Shown here one piece after another: positions 48,298 through 59,654 of a DNA stretch of 64,000 nucleotides (its first letter is position 1; the number at the start of each line of letters is the position of its first letter). The DNA comes from Eutreptiella sp. 'Long Island Sound 2002' (Eukaryota; Euglenozoa; Euglenophyceae; Eutreptiales; Eutreptiaceae). The stretch covers positions 107,885,367 through 107,949,366 of the forward strand of contig OZ038381.1 in the NCBI GenBank assembly GCA_964036045.1. The letters run 5' to 3'. The notes under the pieces were generated by a model. That model ran no database searches. It saw nothing but the letters and a program-made list of their open reading frames with translations, and was not told the origin of the DNA. The translations under genes were made by a program, and so were the position numbers.

Positions 48298-51113
48298 TGA
48301 TGCGTTCCAGTGGGGGGCCTGGCCACGGGACGCTGCGGTAGACACGCACAAGCAAGCAGGCAGGCAAAGCACTGCGCTCACAGGGCCATCATTACGCTCG
48401 TGTCATGTGACAAAGCGTTTCAGGATCCTCGCCACTCTGCAACGAGGGAACAAAAGTATGTACAGCAACACATCAGGATATGTACACATGGGGTTAAGAC
48501 TGGACTGGGGTAAGAGCATCACAGGACAATAGACACTCAGTCCCAACTCGTATCCCAATCCCAGGTCCGACCCTCTTAGCGGCTGGTGGGGGCGGGGGCT
48601 CAAACACAACCCATGCCCTGCTCAGTCCGGACCCTGAAACCCTGCCAATAGGGGAGGTGCTCCGCCCAGCCACAGGCGAGTTCCTGGAAACCACGGGGCT
48701 CCAAGGCCGACCGACAGTAGTCTCCTATGCTCCCTTAACGGCGAGTCCCAACTCCTCTCTGAGCCAGAGATGTGGCCCCGCCATTATCCCCTAGGAGTTG
48801 GTAGCTGAAAATGGGCTGTTTCAGACCAAACTGATATTAGCTTGGAAAACTCCAAAATTGACCTCTCGTCGGGACCCGCCAGAGGTAGGGACGAGGCAAC
48901 TGACCCCATGCCCTTTGCCTACGAACTCCCTGGAGCCCTCACCCAACCTGGTTCCCTCTGAGGTCCAGGCATCAGGGCACCACGGGTTCGTCAAGTGGGG
49001 TCATAGTTGCCAAAATGGCAAAATTGGCCGTCTCGGGCGACCGTCCAGGGTAGGAAACCTTGGCGATTTTGTCGCGCCAAGCCTTGATTCACGATCCTTG
49101 ATATCCCCTTTGATCCCATGCCCTGGGTTATCGCTTGCTGTCAGGCTGGCTGCTTACTGTTCACCAAGGGGATGAACACGCGGATGGGGCAGAAAGCAGC
49201 ATGCGGTGCAAACGGGGGAATCATGGATCGCACCAAAAGGTGAATAACTCCGGATGAGCCGGAGGAGCAAATACAAAACTCAATGGCGTTCAACCCTTGG
49301 TCATAAGCTACAATAATCGCCCCTTTTTCCTGGCTATATCCTGTGCCCCATGGAGATATGGTAATTCCAATATGACATACAATGGCAAAAACAGCGAAAT
49401 ATGGCCAAAATGGCCCACACTCATGATTCCATATCGCCATGGCCACGGCGAGGATCCTTTCAGCCAAGGATGCTATAGACACATGGGACTTAGGTCCCAA
49501 TATATGCCGCTTGCAAACCCTCATGGTCGCCTCTAGCTTTTTTTCCCGTTGGAGAGAAAGTGACACACAAATGGGGCAGAATGGCAACATACCCCAAATT
49601 GGGTGACTCACAATTCTCCCTTCGAGAGGAGAGGCCACATGAGGAAACACCCCATTCGATGCGGGTTTATGTGCCCTCTCCGAATTGCCCTTACCCTTGG
49701 TCAAGTGGCGCACGCAACCTCGGGGGCGAAATCAGGGGGAGATCGGGTTTGTGGCCATTCCGGGCAAAACGGCCAAAATTCACCCAAAAGTGGTCCCTCC
49801 AAATATCGTATCTCCGTATCACAAGAGAAAGGAGCCTCGGGCTTTTGCATGGATGCAAACCGAAGCTTTGCTTCCCTTTTGCAACAAGGGTTGAGGTTCA
49901 AAGCATAATGGAAACATTTTGATCACCTCAATCCTTGAAGCACACACTTTATGGGAAAAAGTGCATATATCGGCGATATTGGCATGAACATATCTCTGGG
50001 TCATTGAGGAACAAAAATATGAGCAAACACGTTTGGAGTAGGCCCATAGTAGGTGCCTTCAAACATGCACACTATGGTTAGATTGTCTCCGCCCACTCGT
50101 GTCATTAGTGCTTGCATATGAGCGCGTGTGCAACGAGGCAGTATGGCACGCGTGCTCACAAGGCGAAATCCTATAAAATAGAAGACAAGGTTTCAAAAAT
50201 CAACCAAGCTATCCACGATGTTCTTCCTGGTCTCTACTTTACATATTGCCTTGGTTCGAGGCTCAACTCCCCATAGGCTTTGAGTACGAGCCTCGGGGGT
50301 TTGGCCAATTTGGCCTAATTTTCGACCAAAACTTGCCCTCTTTCGAAAATAGAGTTTTGGTACGCATTGAATTGCGTGGAGCCATCGTTGAGTTGGCTCG
50401 AAAAACAAAAATGGCCTAGGGCTTTTGGTCTTGTGAGCATTGTGTTCGGTAATTAACGTTCATGCTCACAAGGCCACAAAGTTAGCGTTTGCGCACGCAA
50501 ACGACTTGGGTTTGCGAGACCCATAGGCTGCCTAAAACATCGCCATTGCCCGCTTCCCTATACAAAATGATATGCCCGCGTGAAAGGGCCATGGATGAAA
50601 GGCATAGGGGGGAGATGTAGGGTCCCGTCCGAACTCATGGTCCTTGAGAACCATGAGTTCGAGCGATCGACGGAAAAGCTTGCGCGTTAATTTTCTCGAA
50701 GACGCAACGGCGAAAAATTCTGGTGAACACACCAGATGAAAGTACATTAAAAACCCTCTAGATTCAGCCCTTAAGTTCTCTTAGAACCTCAAAGGTACTC
50801 GAGAAAAATCCCTCACAAAACTTCTACGGAGAAGCGACGAAAGCGCGCGAACAGGCGACATCAGGTGGTGAATTCACGACAATTAGAAATCGCGGTAGAA
50901 ATCGGGTATTTCACCGATTTCCGACTGAAAATCGCCTAAGACAATAAAATTATGGTAATTCTAAATCGATTTATTGGTTAGAAGTCGTATTCCAGATTTC
51001 GCGGGTTAGAGAACAGGGATATCCCGCTGACAGCCGGTGTCAACGGCTTCTGCACGGGTGTGACGGCTCACAGGCCTCCGGGCCATGGGCCATAGGTTCT
51101 GGGTACCGCTTCA
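48298..51113 (-). repeat. Element D 3' LTR (~2.8 kb)
   Basis: The left end is fixed by the start of homology to 62149. The right end is inferred from CGCTTCA, which mirrors the left TGATGCG, and from the adjoining polypurine tract. The LTR holds many short frames but no domain. Confidence 0.7.
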
Positions 51114-51124
51114 CCCCCCTCCTT
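51114..51124 (-). other. Element D polypurine tract
   Basis: AAGGAGGGGGG on the minus strand, next to the inferred LTR start TGAAGCG. Confidence 0.65.
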
Positions 51125-52604
51125 AGAGCAAACCCTGGGGGGGGGCTCGATAACACCCAAGCATGGCAGCGGGTACCCAGGACCATCCCCTGAAGGGGGG
51201 GGGTGTCACATCCCCACTTCAGGCTGATTTGCGGGCTAGGTTGCCCATTACCACTCATGGTAAAACAGGTATGATGCTGTAGTTGTTAGTAATCAGAGGT
51301 ATAGTATCAAGTATCAAGTCCCGGGTCCTGGCGGTGATTGTTCGGCATCCAAAGGACCAGTTAACCCATACCAGGCGCACCGGGTGCCGGCTGCAACGGT
51401 CACTACCACAGTGGCAGTGGCATACACGGCCAACATAGGCGTGACACGACGACCGAGGTTGTCCCACAGGTCGAAAGCGACCACAAAGATGCATCAGGCT
51501 ACCCCAGGCTTTCCAAGGCCGCAGTCTGGGGGAGAGTCCCCACGGGTCCTTCCTTGGGCGCACCATGTCCATATCCACGACGCGAGTCCAGAGTGGTATA
51601 GCCGAACGAGCTCCTCCATAAGGGATTGGGCATCAAGGCCGTCTTTTCCCTCGCCCCATTACCACGAAAGCCATGCATGGGGGAGTCCCCATGCAGTCTG
51701 GGCGGAGGCGTCGACTCCTCAAACCACCAGTTTCCCAGGCAGACTAACCGAGGTCAGGACACCGGAGGTCGCCACCCGACTGCAAGTGCGTCTGCGAGTC
51801 GGTAGGCTCACACTGGGACTGACAGTGGCGGACCGCTGGGAGTGTAGTCAGGCAACTGGGCTTCCCGCCTGGCGCCATCAGGATCTCAGCACATCACAGC
51901 CACTAGGGCACACGGTATCACGGGCACTCAAACAGAAGAATCTGTACTTAGGTACTGGTCCAGGCTGGACCTTATGTAAGAGCTTGTACACGGCGACTCA
52001 GAGCGCCTTTGTATTCCGATTCGCATCCCCTCGGGGGGGGAAAAACAGTCCAATCTCGGTGATGGGCTGACAACAGTTAACGTACAGATGCGCATATCCT
52101 GGGGGACAGAAAAACAAGCAATAAACGGGGTAATGGGCGTGTAAACACACTCTGGACAGAGCGCCAAACCACGCCCCGGTTAGGATAAGGCATATGCAGG
52201 AGGGTGGACAGGAAAACGCCTGAGTTCAGGCCATATATAGTCTGCAGACACACGTAGACTGGTCGGGATCCCGCAAGTGCCATGGGACCAGACCACACAC
52301 CAAAAAAAATCGCAAGCCGATGACAGCAGCATCCGTTGCGCAACGTCGTATGGGCTTCAAGGCCCCAAGAGCTCAAGAAATGTCAAAGTCAGTCGCTCTG
52401 CCTGGTTTCCCAAGGATTCAGCAGGCGGGGAGTGACGAATAGAAGTGGAAGAGAGGGGCCATCCTATCCTGGATTCAGCAGGGGGGGGTATATGGCCACT
52501 CTGATGGCAGGTCACCGGAAGATGGAAGAGAGCAAGCAAGTGAGGGACGTTCCGTTGACCTAACAAGCGCTCAAACTGCATCAGGGGAGAGCTCAGGGCG
52601 GTGA
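51125..52604 (-). other. Element D 3' non-coding region
   Basis: About 1.5 kb between the chromodomain stop and the polypurine tract. A 228-codon plus-strand frame (51384-52070) has no recognisable domain and a Ser/Arg/Thr-rich composition, so it is not called. Confidence 0.6.
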
Positions 52605-52937
52605 TCATGCGCCCCTGGCTGCAATCGCCCGGCTGAGTGCTGCCAAGTCCGAGACATGGATCTTGGTCTTGTGCTTGCGGATGTAGTCCATGAAGGGGGT
52701 ATTAATCCGCAGCACGAACGAGGAGACGGGTTCCCAGGTGTCGTGGGACGGCCCATAGCCTCGCCAACGAACCTTGAACTCCAGGCCTCCGGGTGCCGAG
52801 GCGTTCGGACGCTGGGCCAGGATCTTCTCGACGGTATAGTCGTCCTGCTCAGCATAGTCGTCGTCCGAATCAGCCTCATGTGCGGCATAGTCCAGGGACA
52901 CATGTTGGCCACGGAGGTCGGATTCCCGCACACGGAG
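52605..52937 (-). pseudogene. Element D chromodomain (Pol C-terminus)
   Basis: In frame with the integrase and separated from it by one TAA (52940-52938). The chromodomain reads YTVEKILAQRP...LEFKVRWRGYGPSHDTWEPVSSFV, a clear match to the family: the aromatic cage-like Y, W and W plus the TWEP turn. In chromoviruses this module can direct integration to marked chromatin; that role is inferred here. Confidence 0.88.
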
Positions 52938-54146
52938 TTAACTCTCGTGGCGCTCCCGGAACTGATCGTGACCCACCTTGACGGGGTAGGTGTCCTCACC
53001 AATCCTGCGGACCACCTCGCCGGGTGTGAACCAGGTTTTGGTGCGGTGGGTGCCCATAGGGCGGGGTCTGATCACCCACACCGGGTCTCCCACCCTGAAC
53101 TTTTGCGCTGTTGAGCTCGGGGCGGACTTCTGACGCTCAGCATGCTCCTTCTGGAGCTGCTGGCGGATGTCCCGCGCCATGGCTTCTTGCCACGCAAAGA
53201 ATTCCTTGGCGTCCATGGCCATACCATCACCAGACAAGGGAAGTCCCCGACCAAGGGGGTCCCTGCCGAACAGAATCAGGTGAGGGGACAAACCAACCGG
53301 AGTGGGGGTGTCATGATGGGCCTTCAGAGCGGGCCATATCTCCTCAAACCAGTTCCGACGTGGATTGGTGATGTGAATCTTGCGCAGCTTCTCGAACAGC
53401 TGCCGTCCAGCCACTTCAGCACAGCCGTTGGACCGGCTGAGATAGGCCACGCTTCTGGCATGACGTATTCCCATGAGGGAACACATAGCCTTGAACCAGC
53501 CACCAGTAAACTGGGGCCCTCGGTCACTGCAAATGGTGCAGGGGATGTCAAAGACGGTCAGCCAATGACGAATCATCATGACTGCCACTTCCTTGGCCAG
53601 CCACCCCTTTTTGCGTGCCGGAACGGCCACTACGTAGCCGCTGTGGCGATCCACACAAAGGACCACACAGTCAAAGGTCTCCTTGCCTATGTGCACTTCG
53701 GGCATGGAGAAGACGTCCATGGCCACGCTCTCCATGGGCTGGTCAGGCAGCGGAGTCCATTGGGCTTCACCCCTGACGTTCCGGTTGTCGGGATTGCAGG
53801 CCTGACAGACCGAGCAACCCTTCCTGACCTTCTTGATGGCGGTGTAGAGACTGATTTGGTCGATTTCGAACCGGCGCTGCATGTCCAGGGCTTGCTTCTT
53901 GACCCCTGGGTGCATCATGTGGTGGTGCCAAGCCTCACATAGCTCGAGCACTCGGGACTCTGGGACCAGCAGCTTACCATTCCGATAGAGCTTGCCATCT
54001 TCCTCAGTCAGCCCCTTTGGCCACTTCTGCCCGTCATCAGGGTCGGTCACAGCCCTATATTCGGCCTCAGAGGCCTCGGACTTAGCGTAGTCGTCGGTCC
54101 AGTCGTCCTGGAGGCAAGATTCGGGAGGAGGTGCTTGTCGGACTCA
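52938..54146 (-). pseudogene. Element D integrase
   Basis: The frame is open from about 54146 (QDDWTDDYAKSEASEAEY) and overlaps the end of the RT frame, so a one-base frame change lies near 54080-54140. The zinc region has HHHMMHPGVKKQA...CSVCQAC. The DDE residues are in VAMDVFSM, CSDRGPQF and NGCAEVAGR. A GPY/F-like module (VGDPVWVIRP...TWFTPGEVV) follows. It ends in TAA at 52940-52938 with the chromodomain continuing in frame. Confidence 0.9.
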
Positions 54147-56665
54147 GCTCCATCAGGGGCGAGTACTCTGACCGCTCTGCCCATCCTCGTTCCAAGGGGG
54201 GCATCCGCAGCAATGACGACGAAGCATTTAAAACCCTCTTCCTCCATCAGGCGCTCCATTTCAATGATCCTCTTGGCTTCAGCGGTCTCAGCCTCATCGC
54301 CATGGGCAGAGACATCCGTCATGCCCTTGCTGGCGGGATAGGCCCACCTACTGAGACAGTCCGCCACGGTGTTGTCCTTGCCAGGAACATACACAACCGT
54401 GAGGTCGAACTTGGCCAAGGTCTCATGCCATTTTGCCCGTCGGGAGGCGGGACCAGAGGGGGTGTCCACGTGCTCCTTGTGCCACGACTGCAGACTCTGA
54501 TGGTCGGTGCAGACGGTGACAGGATGGAGGGCTATGTACACAGCCCATTTCCTGGGAGCCATGACGATGGCATACGCCTCCTTTTCTCGGGGCGTCCACG
54601 TCCGTCTCTGGCCTTCCGCCAGGACTCGGCTCCAGAAGGCCACTGGCACGTGCCTCCCATCGTCAAGCACTTGTTCCAACACAGCGCCAACGGCGTAGTC
54701 GGAAGCGTCGGTGCACAGGACGAACCCTCGGTCAGGATCCACGAGGGGCAGACCCACTGCAGATAGCAGCGCCTGCTTCATCCCCTCAAAGGCACGGTGG
54801 GACTCATCATTCCAGACCAGAGCCTTTTTGGACCCCTTCTTGGTTTCCTCCCGGTTGCCCTTGAGCATGGTCGTCATGGGGGCTGCATACTCGGCATACA
54901 TCTTGATATACCCCGAGTAGTAATTGCAGAACCCCAAGTACGCCCGTAGCTCAGAGACCGTTTTGGGCTTTTCCCAGTGCTCAATCGCAGCCATCTTGCC
55001 AGGTATGGGCTTCTGCTGCCCGTTCCCAACTACTTGGCCAGCGAAGACCACCTCGCTTACCGCAATGGTGGCCTTGTCACTGCTGCCCGTGAGTTTGCGC
55101 CAAACCAGAAGGTCCAGCACTCGAGTGACGTCCCTCTCATGCGCCTCCAGGAGCTTCTCATAACTCATACTGGGGTCTCCGGACGCGACGATCACGTCGT
55201 CCACGAAGGGGTCCGCACAGTCACGCACCGGCTCAAGCAGGTTCTCCAGCATCCGCTGAAAAGCCGCATTGCCGTTGGTAACGCCCATGGGCATCACCTT
55301 CCACTGGAGAGGTCCAAGTGGGGTGCTCATGGCTGTGCAGGCACGGGACTCCTCGGCGAGAGGCATCTGATGATAACCATGTTTCAGGTCAATCACCGTG
55401 AAGATCCTCCGCCGGTGTTGTTTTTGCAGCATGTCCTCAATGAGGGGCAGCGTATAGCTGTCATGCTGCGTTTGGGCGTTTAGGCCGCGGTAGTCGACCA
55501 CGAGTCGCCACTCACCGGCCACCTTCTTGGGGACGACGAAGCACGGAGAGGCCCACTCGGAGTGCCACGGCTCAAGCCAGCCTCTCTCGATGAAGTCACG
55601 GAGGATCTTCTCCATGGCTTTCTTCCTCTCGCCCCTCAGGGCGAACTCCCGGTGTCGATACGCACGGGGGTCCTGCTTCAGTCGTATCTTGGCCTCGCCA
55701 TACGGTCCACGCACCGGTTGGGGAAACACAGGTTTTCCGCTGAAGAAGGTATCACCATACTTCTGCTTCAGCCTGGCCCTCAATGCCTGGATATTGGGGC
55801 AATCATCGGACTCTGCCTTGGCTTTTCCGGGCACCTGGACCACTGAGCTTACTTGAGGGGTAGCGATCCCGCTCGGTTTCGGCTCAGGTGGTCTTCCCAG
55901 GTGGCCCAAAGGGCCATCTCTGGTCTTGCCTCGGAACAGGTCGCCGTAGGTGGGTGGATTTCCGCCGATTGGCTCGTCCTGGCTGGACATGTGGTCCAGC
56001 ACCCTCTGTACGAAAGTGTTCCCATCATAGGGACCAGAGACCATCGAGTCCACTTCCCACCAGGCTCTGTCCTGGCCCTTGCCCTCACGCTGGCTTCCCC
56101 AGTCGTGAAAGGGCTGATCCATATACTCCTGAACCAGATCCAACTCCTCTTCTGTGAGGGGGTCCTCCGATTCTCCGATTTTAACAGGGGAAACCGCAAA
56201 GCATTGCCTCCATGGCTCCGCTATGTTGCGGTTGACACACACGAAGTCCGTGGTGTCGGCCTGTTCAAGGCCCCCATCCACATAGTGGAATTCTGTTGGC
56301 CATCTCTGGGGTGGCATGGGCTGTCCCTTAGCGTCCTGATAGACACTCTCTCCAGCCGGTAGGACGACCTTGTTTAAGGTCATGTTGGTCAATGAGACCA
56401 CCCAATGTCGGGTGCTTTCCTCCTCGGTGCATCCCATAGGAACAACCAGCACTGGCTTGGAGCGGTCCTTGCGAATCTTCGCTACCGCCCTTGGAATGTC
56501 CCATCGGGGGCAATTGATCCACATCAAACCCTGATGCGGACCCCAGTGCTTCTTCCACGCGGAGTCCTGGGCGCTCCAGTACTTCTCACAAACCCGAAGA
56601 TGGGCGGAGGTTCCTGAAGAGAACGCATCTGGGACCAGATCCGAAGCTCCCAGGTCCCCAACCAC
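54047..56665 (-). pseudogene. pol: Element D MT-like domain, RT and RNase H
   Basis: 872 codons in the same frame as the protease, separated from it by a TGA (56668-56666). Residues ~25-115 are the MT-like domain: YWSAQDSAWKKHWGPHQGLMWINCPRW (motif at 51-55, NCPR for NPPF), then VLVVPMG. RT spans ~310-590 with VVDY (389-392), VMPMGVTNGNAAF and FVDDVIVAS (487-495), Phe replacing Tyr in YxDD. RNase H has VLCTDASDYAVGAVLEQ with the catalytic Asp653 present, then the Glu and Asp motifs, then GKDNTVADCLSRWAYPA. The frame is lost after LLPNLAS, just before integrase. The MT-like block is more decayed than in element A. Confidence 0.88.
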
Positions 56666-57399
56666 TCAGCTCGCCACTTCCGGCATTACGCCGTACTCCT
56701 GGTTTGCTGGCCCAGTTGGCTCAGTGTCCAGCGCGGCCACTTCGAGCTGATTGCGTTCCGGGTGGATCCATTGGCATTCCACATGGTGCTCAGGTGACGA
56801 AAGCCACGAGAGCTGGTCGTCCTGGTACAGGGTCATTGAGGCCTGGGCCGGGAGAACGCCGGAGTCCGTCTCCATCATGAAGTCGTACCCAACGATCATG
56901 TCCCAGTCCGTCTCGGCCTCGTAGAAGCGACCTTGTAGGAGGATTTCCCTGCCGAGGTCTGGGCGGCTCAGGTCACGGTGGTTCACAAACTGCAGCCCAA
57001 TGGCCGCTTCCTTCGCGCCTCCCACCATGTACTGGCCGTTCGCCACCTTCACCCTGACAGGTTTCTGACTGTCGGTCAAACACTCTGGCGGAAGTAGGCC
57101 AGCCTTGACCAAGCTGACCTGAGCTCCCGTGTCGACCAACACGTCGAAGACCTTCTCCACTTCCCCGCATAAGCCACCGACCTTAAGATGCAACTGCCGC
57201 TCACGCCCCACTCGGCGCACAGCGTGCAAGCTCAGGATCTCTGGCCGTTCCAGAAGCTCAACAAGCGACTGGTGCAGGTCGTGGACAATGGGCTCAGGCT
57301 GCCCATCTGCAGCATCCAGCTGCGGTCCGGGTGATCCTCCGATACTCTCGGATAGATCTTGAAGCACATCGAATACATTCTTGGTCGCCTTCACTTGCC
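56666..57399 (-). CDS. pro: Element D retropepsin-like protease
   Basis: The frame opens just below a TGA at about 57400 and its first start-like codon is GTG at 57394. The active site is VLVDTGAQVSLV, with the second motif DMIVGYDFM and a hydrophobic-hydrophobic-Gly pattern as in retropepsins. It stops at TGA 56668-56666, followed by G, and RT continues in the same frame. It is not continuous with the gag frame (gap 57555-57400). Confidence 0.82.
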
Positions 57400-57554
57400 C
57401 TCACCCCGCCACCGCGACTGTCGGGTGCCGGACCGGGCCTTCCGCCCGAGGCAATCCCTTTGTGCTTTTTGTCTCCCCACTGGGAAGGCGTGGCGCTTCC
57501 CATGACACCATCCTGCGACCGCCCTAGCTGGGGCCCTTGGCTGCAGGGGCTCCG

Positions 57555-57827
57555 CTAAGGGGCGTCGGTTGTGGTAGTAGGGGTATTCTCCTCCGCATCA
57601 ACCTCGTTGACACCCTTCTTCTTTCCCCCTTTCCTACCTTTCTTGTCGTTGTGCTTGTTCTTCTCCTTGTTCTTGTCGTCGGACCTGGGGACCCAGTTCC
57701 TCTTGATCTCCTGGATCTCCTTGGCCAACTCGGTCCCCACCGACATCAGCCTGGAGAGCTGGTCCTTGTCCACCTCCACTTTGGCCTCCCGGATACCCGC
57801 GGGTGCACGCTTCTTCGAGCCGTGCAC
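57555..57827 (-). CDS. Element D Gag extension beyond the UAG
   Basis: About 90 codons in the same frame as Gag, directly after UAG (57830-57828) followed by G. The sequence is highly basic with Lys-rich runs (DDKNKEKNKHNDKKGRKGGKKKGVNEVD) and a possible coiled-coil start (DQLSRLMSVGTELAKEIQEIKRN). It would add a nucleic-acid-binding tail to Gag if the UAG is read through. Confidence 0.6.
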   Translation of the reverse strand: MHGSKKRAPAGIREAKVEVDKDQLSRLMSVGTELAKEIQEIKRNWVPRSDDKNKEKNKHNDKKGRKGGKKKGVNEVDAEENTPTTTTDAP

Positions 57828-59654
57828 CTACTTGTAGGCCTCCGTGTCGGCCTGGTGGATGGGGCATGTCCGGTGGTCATGGTTGAAGCCTTGCTTCCTC
57901 CCATAACACACGAAGCAGCCCTGAGGGTGAGCTCGTATGAACTCCCCAAAGGACAGCGGAGGGTTGCCAATGCGACGAGGGTCCTTCTTCTCCTTCTTCT
58001 TCCAACCCTGCTGCAGGGGCTTCCAGCTTCCCCGGTTGCTCCCCGCGTTCAGGTTGTTCGCCACGAAGGCACAAACGGCCATCTCGGCGGGCTCATCGTC
58101 GTCGTCATCGTCAACTAGAGCTTCATCGCCATCGGCTCCCGCTGGGTCCATGGCAGCTTCCCCGCCAGGCCCCTCGCCAACGTAGTTGACGTCACGGTCG
58201 CCGGGCCTCAACCCGCGGGTGTGGTGGAGGTTCCGGTACTCCTTGATCACCTCCTCTCCAACCCACTCCAGGATCTCGTCGCAGCTCATCCGCGCCGGGA
58301 TGGCCTGCAGACGGATGGTCTGGCCGCTCACGTCACACTCATCAAGGCGCCACATCGCAGTCTTCTCGCGATCGCCCGAGACGGTGATGAGGAGAGCGTT
58401 CCGCAGGGAGTGCCGTTTGACAACCCGGGCCACGTTCTTCCTTGTCCAAGCCACCACATTCGTATGATACTCTTTGGGGAGCATCATCTTGACCGTGTGG
58501 TTGGACTTGGCCTTCTTGGCTTCCTCCTTGGTGACCCTCTTGATCCATGCTTCCGGCAGCATGGAGAGCAGGCGAGCCTGCTCGTCACCCTCGTTCGAAT
58601 CCTCCACGTTGCGGCGGAAGAGGGTGTATTGCCCCCGGAAGTCTCGCCAATCGCGTAGGCGGATCTCCGGACCATCATGCTGAAGCTTTATGGACTTCCA
58701 CCGCTTGGCGGCCACCTGCGGAGCGTCCACCCGCTCCTGCTCGTTGAGCGAATTGTTGGCTTCCTTGAGAATCTGGATCTTCCCCTCCTTGGTTGCCAAG
58801 AAGTACAGCTCTTGGAGAACCTCCCGCAGGCGGTACCTGAACCGTTTGAAGACATATCTCTCCGCATCTGCGGGATCCATGTCTTCAGTGACGGTCCGCC
58901 CCCAATCGTCCAGCTTCTCCAAGAAGTGGTCGAGGTTGAGGGGGTTGCCATCGTACATGGGGGGCTTGATGTCCTTCAGGTCTTCCCACACAGCGGCATC
59001 CGCGGCCCTAGACACCATGAACGCCGGCCGCGAGGTCGACCGAGGTTCCCATCTGCGTCCCCCACGGACTCCCACGGCCGCCACTTCCATCTCCTCCACG
59101 GCATCCGTGTGGCTACGCCGTGGTTCCTCCATGTACGCTGAACCTAGATGTTCACACCGTACTCCTTCCATGTATGCCCCCTCATCACGGCGCCGGCGGC
59201 TGCGTTTAGCGGCCTCCCGTCGTACACCACGCGGCGGGGAGATGCCGAACTCCTCCAGGTCTTCCTCACCTCCGCCGATATCCCACTCCACGTCTCCTCC
59301 GGGGACCTCATCCCTTAGTCCACCATAACGCCCGCCAGCCATTGGGATTGGCTCTGGGGCTGCTGCGGGGCGTCGGGGGCGTACCGGCGTCCGCGGTGGA
59401 GCACGGCGGTTGTGGTACTCCGCACGGAGCCACTCATGAACGCCAATCCTCACTGCCACTGCCGGGCGGCACGCGCTCGTTACGGCGGCCCGAGCTGTGG
59501 TGAAAGGGGGCGCTGAGAGAGGGGGCACTGGCGCTGGGGCGACTCCTGGGGGCTCCGCCGGGGGCGTGGTGTCTGCCTGGACCTGGTCCAGGTCCCCAGC
59601 CGTCGTCCGACGAGCAAGACTCCAGGGGTGGGTGGTCGCTGCCGACGCTCCCAC
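57828..59654 (-). CDS. gag: Element D Gag
   Basis: 608 codons overlapping ORF0b by about 220 bases in another frame. The capsid-like part starts near PPMYDGNPLNLDHFLEKLDDWGR and continues through FKRFRYRLREVLQELYF and WRDFRGQYTLFRRNVEDSNEGDEQARLLSMLPEAW, with the Trp/Phe spacing of Ty3-type capsids. An RNA-binding-like middle (RMSCDEILEWVGEEV) and an acidic run of Asp follow. The C-terminus has CFVCYGRKQGFNHDHRTCPIH, a CxxC...HxxxxC-type zinc knuckle. It ends in UAG-G with an open continuation. Confidence 0.83.
   Translation of the reverse strand: MGASAATTHPWSLARRTTAGDLDQVQADTTPPAEPPGVAPAPVPPLSAPPFTTARAAVTSACRPAVAVRIGVHEWLRAEYHNRRAPPRTPVRPRRPAAAPEPIPMAGGRYGGLRDEVPGGDVEWDIGGGEEDLEEFGISPPRGVRREAAKRSRRRRDEGAYMEGVRCEHLGSAYMEEPRRSHTDAVEEMEVAAVGVRGGRRWEPRSTSRPAFMVSRAADAAVWEDLKDIKPPMYDGNPLNLDHFLEKLDDWGRTVTEDMDPADAERYVFKRFRYRLREVLQELYFLATKEGKIQILKEANNSLNEQERVDAPQVAAKRWKSIKLQHDGPEIRLRDWRDFRGQYTLFRRNVEDSNEGDEQARLLSMLPEAWIKRVTKEEAKKAKSNHTVKMMLPKEYHTNVVAWTRKNVARVVKRHSLRNALLITVSGDREKTAMWRLDECDVSGQTIRLQAIPARMSCDEILEWVGEEVIKEYRNLHHTRGLRPGDRDVNYVGEGPGGEAAMDPAGADGDEALVDDDDDDEPAEMAVCAFVANNLNAGSNRGSWKPLQQGWKKKEKKDPRRIGNPPLSFGEFIRAHPQGCFVCYGRKQGFNHDHRTCPIHQADTEAYK

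Noticed and set aside
51384-52070. 228-codon plus-strand ORF in the element D 3' region
   Set aside because: It is antisense to the element, Ser/Arg/Thr-rich and has no recognisable domain; chance is likely.
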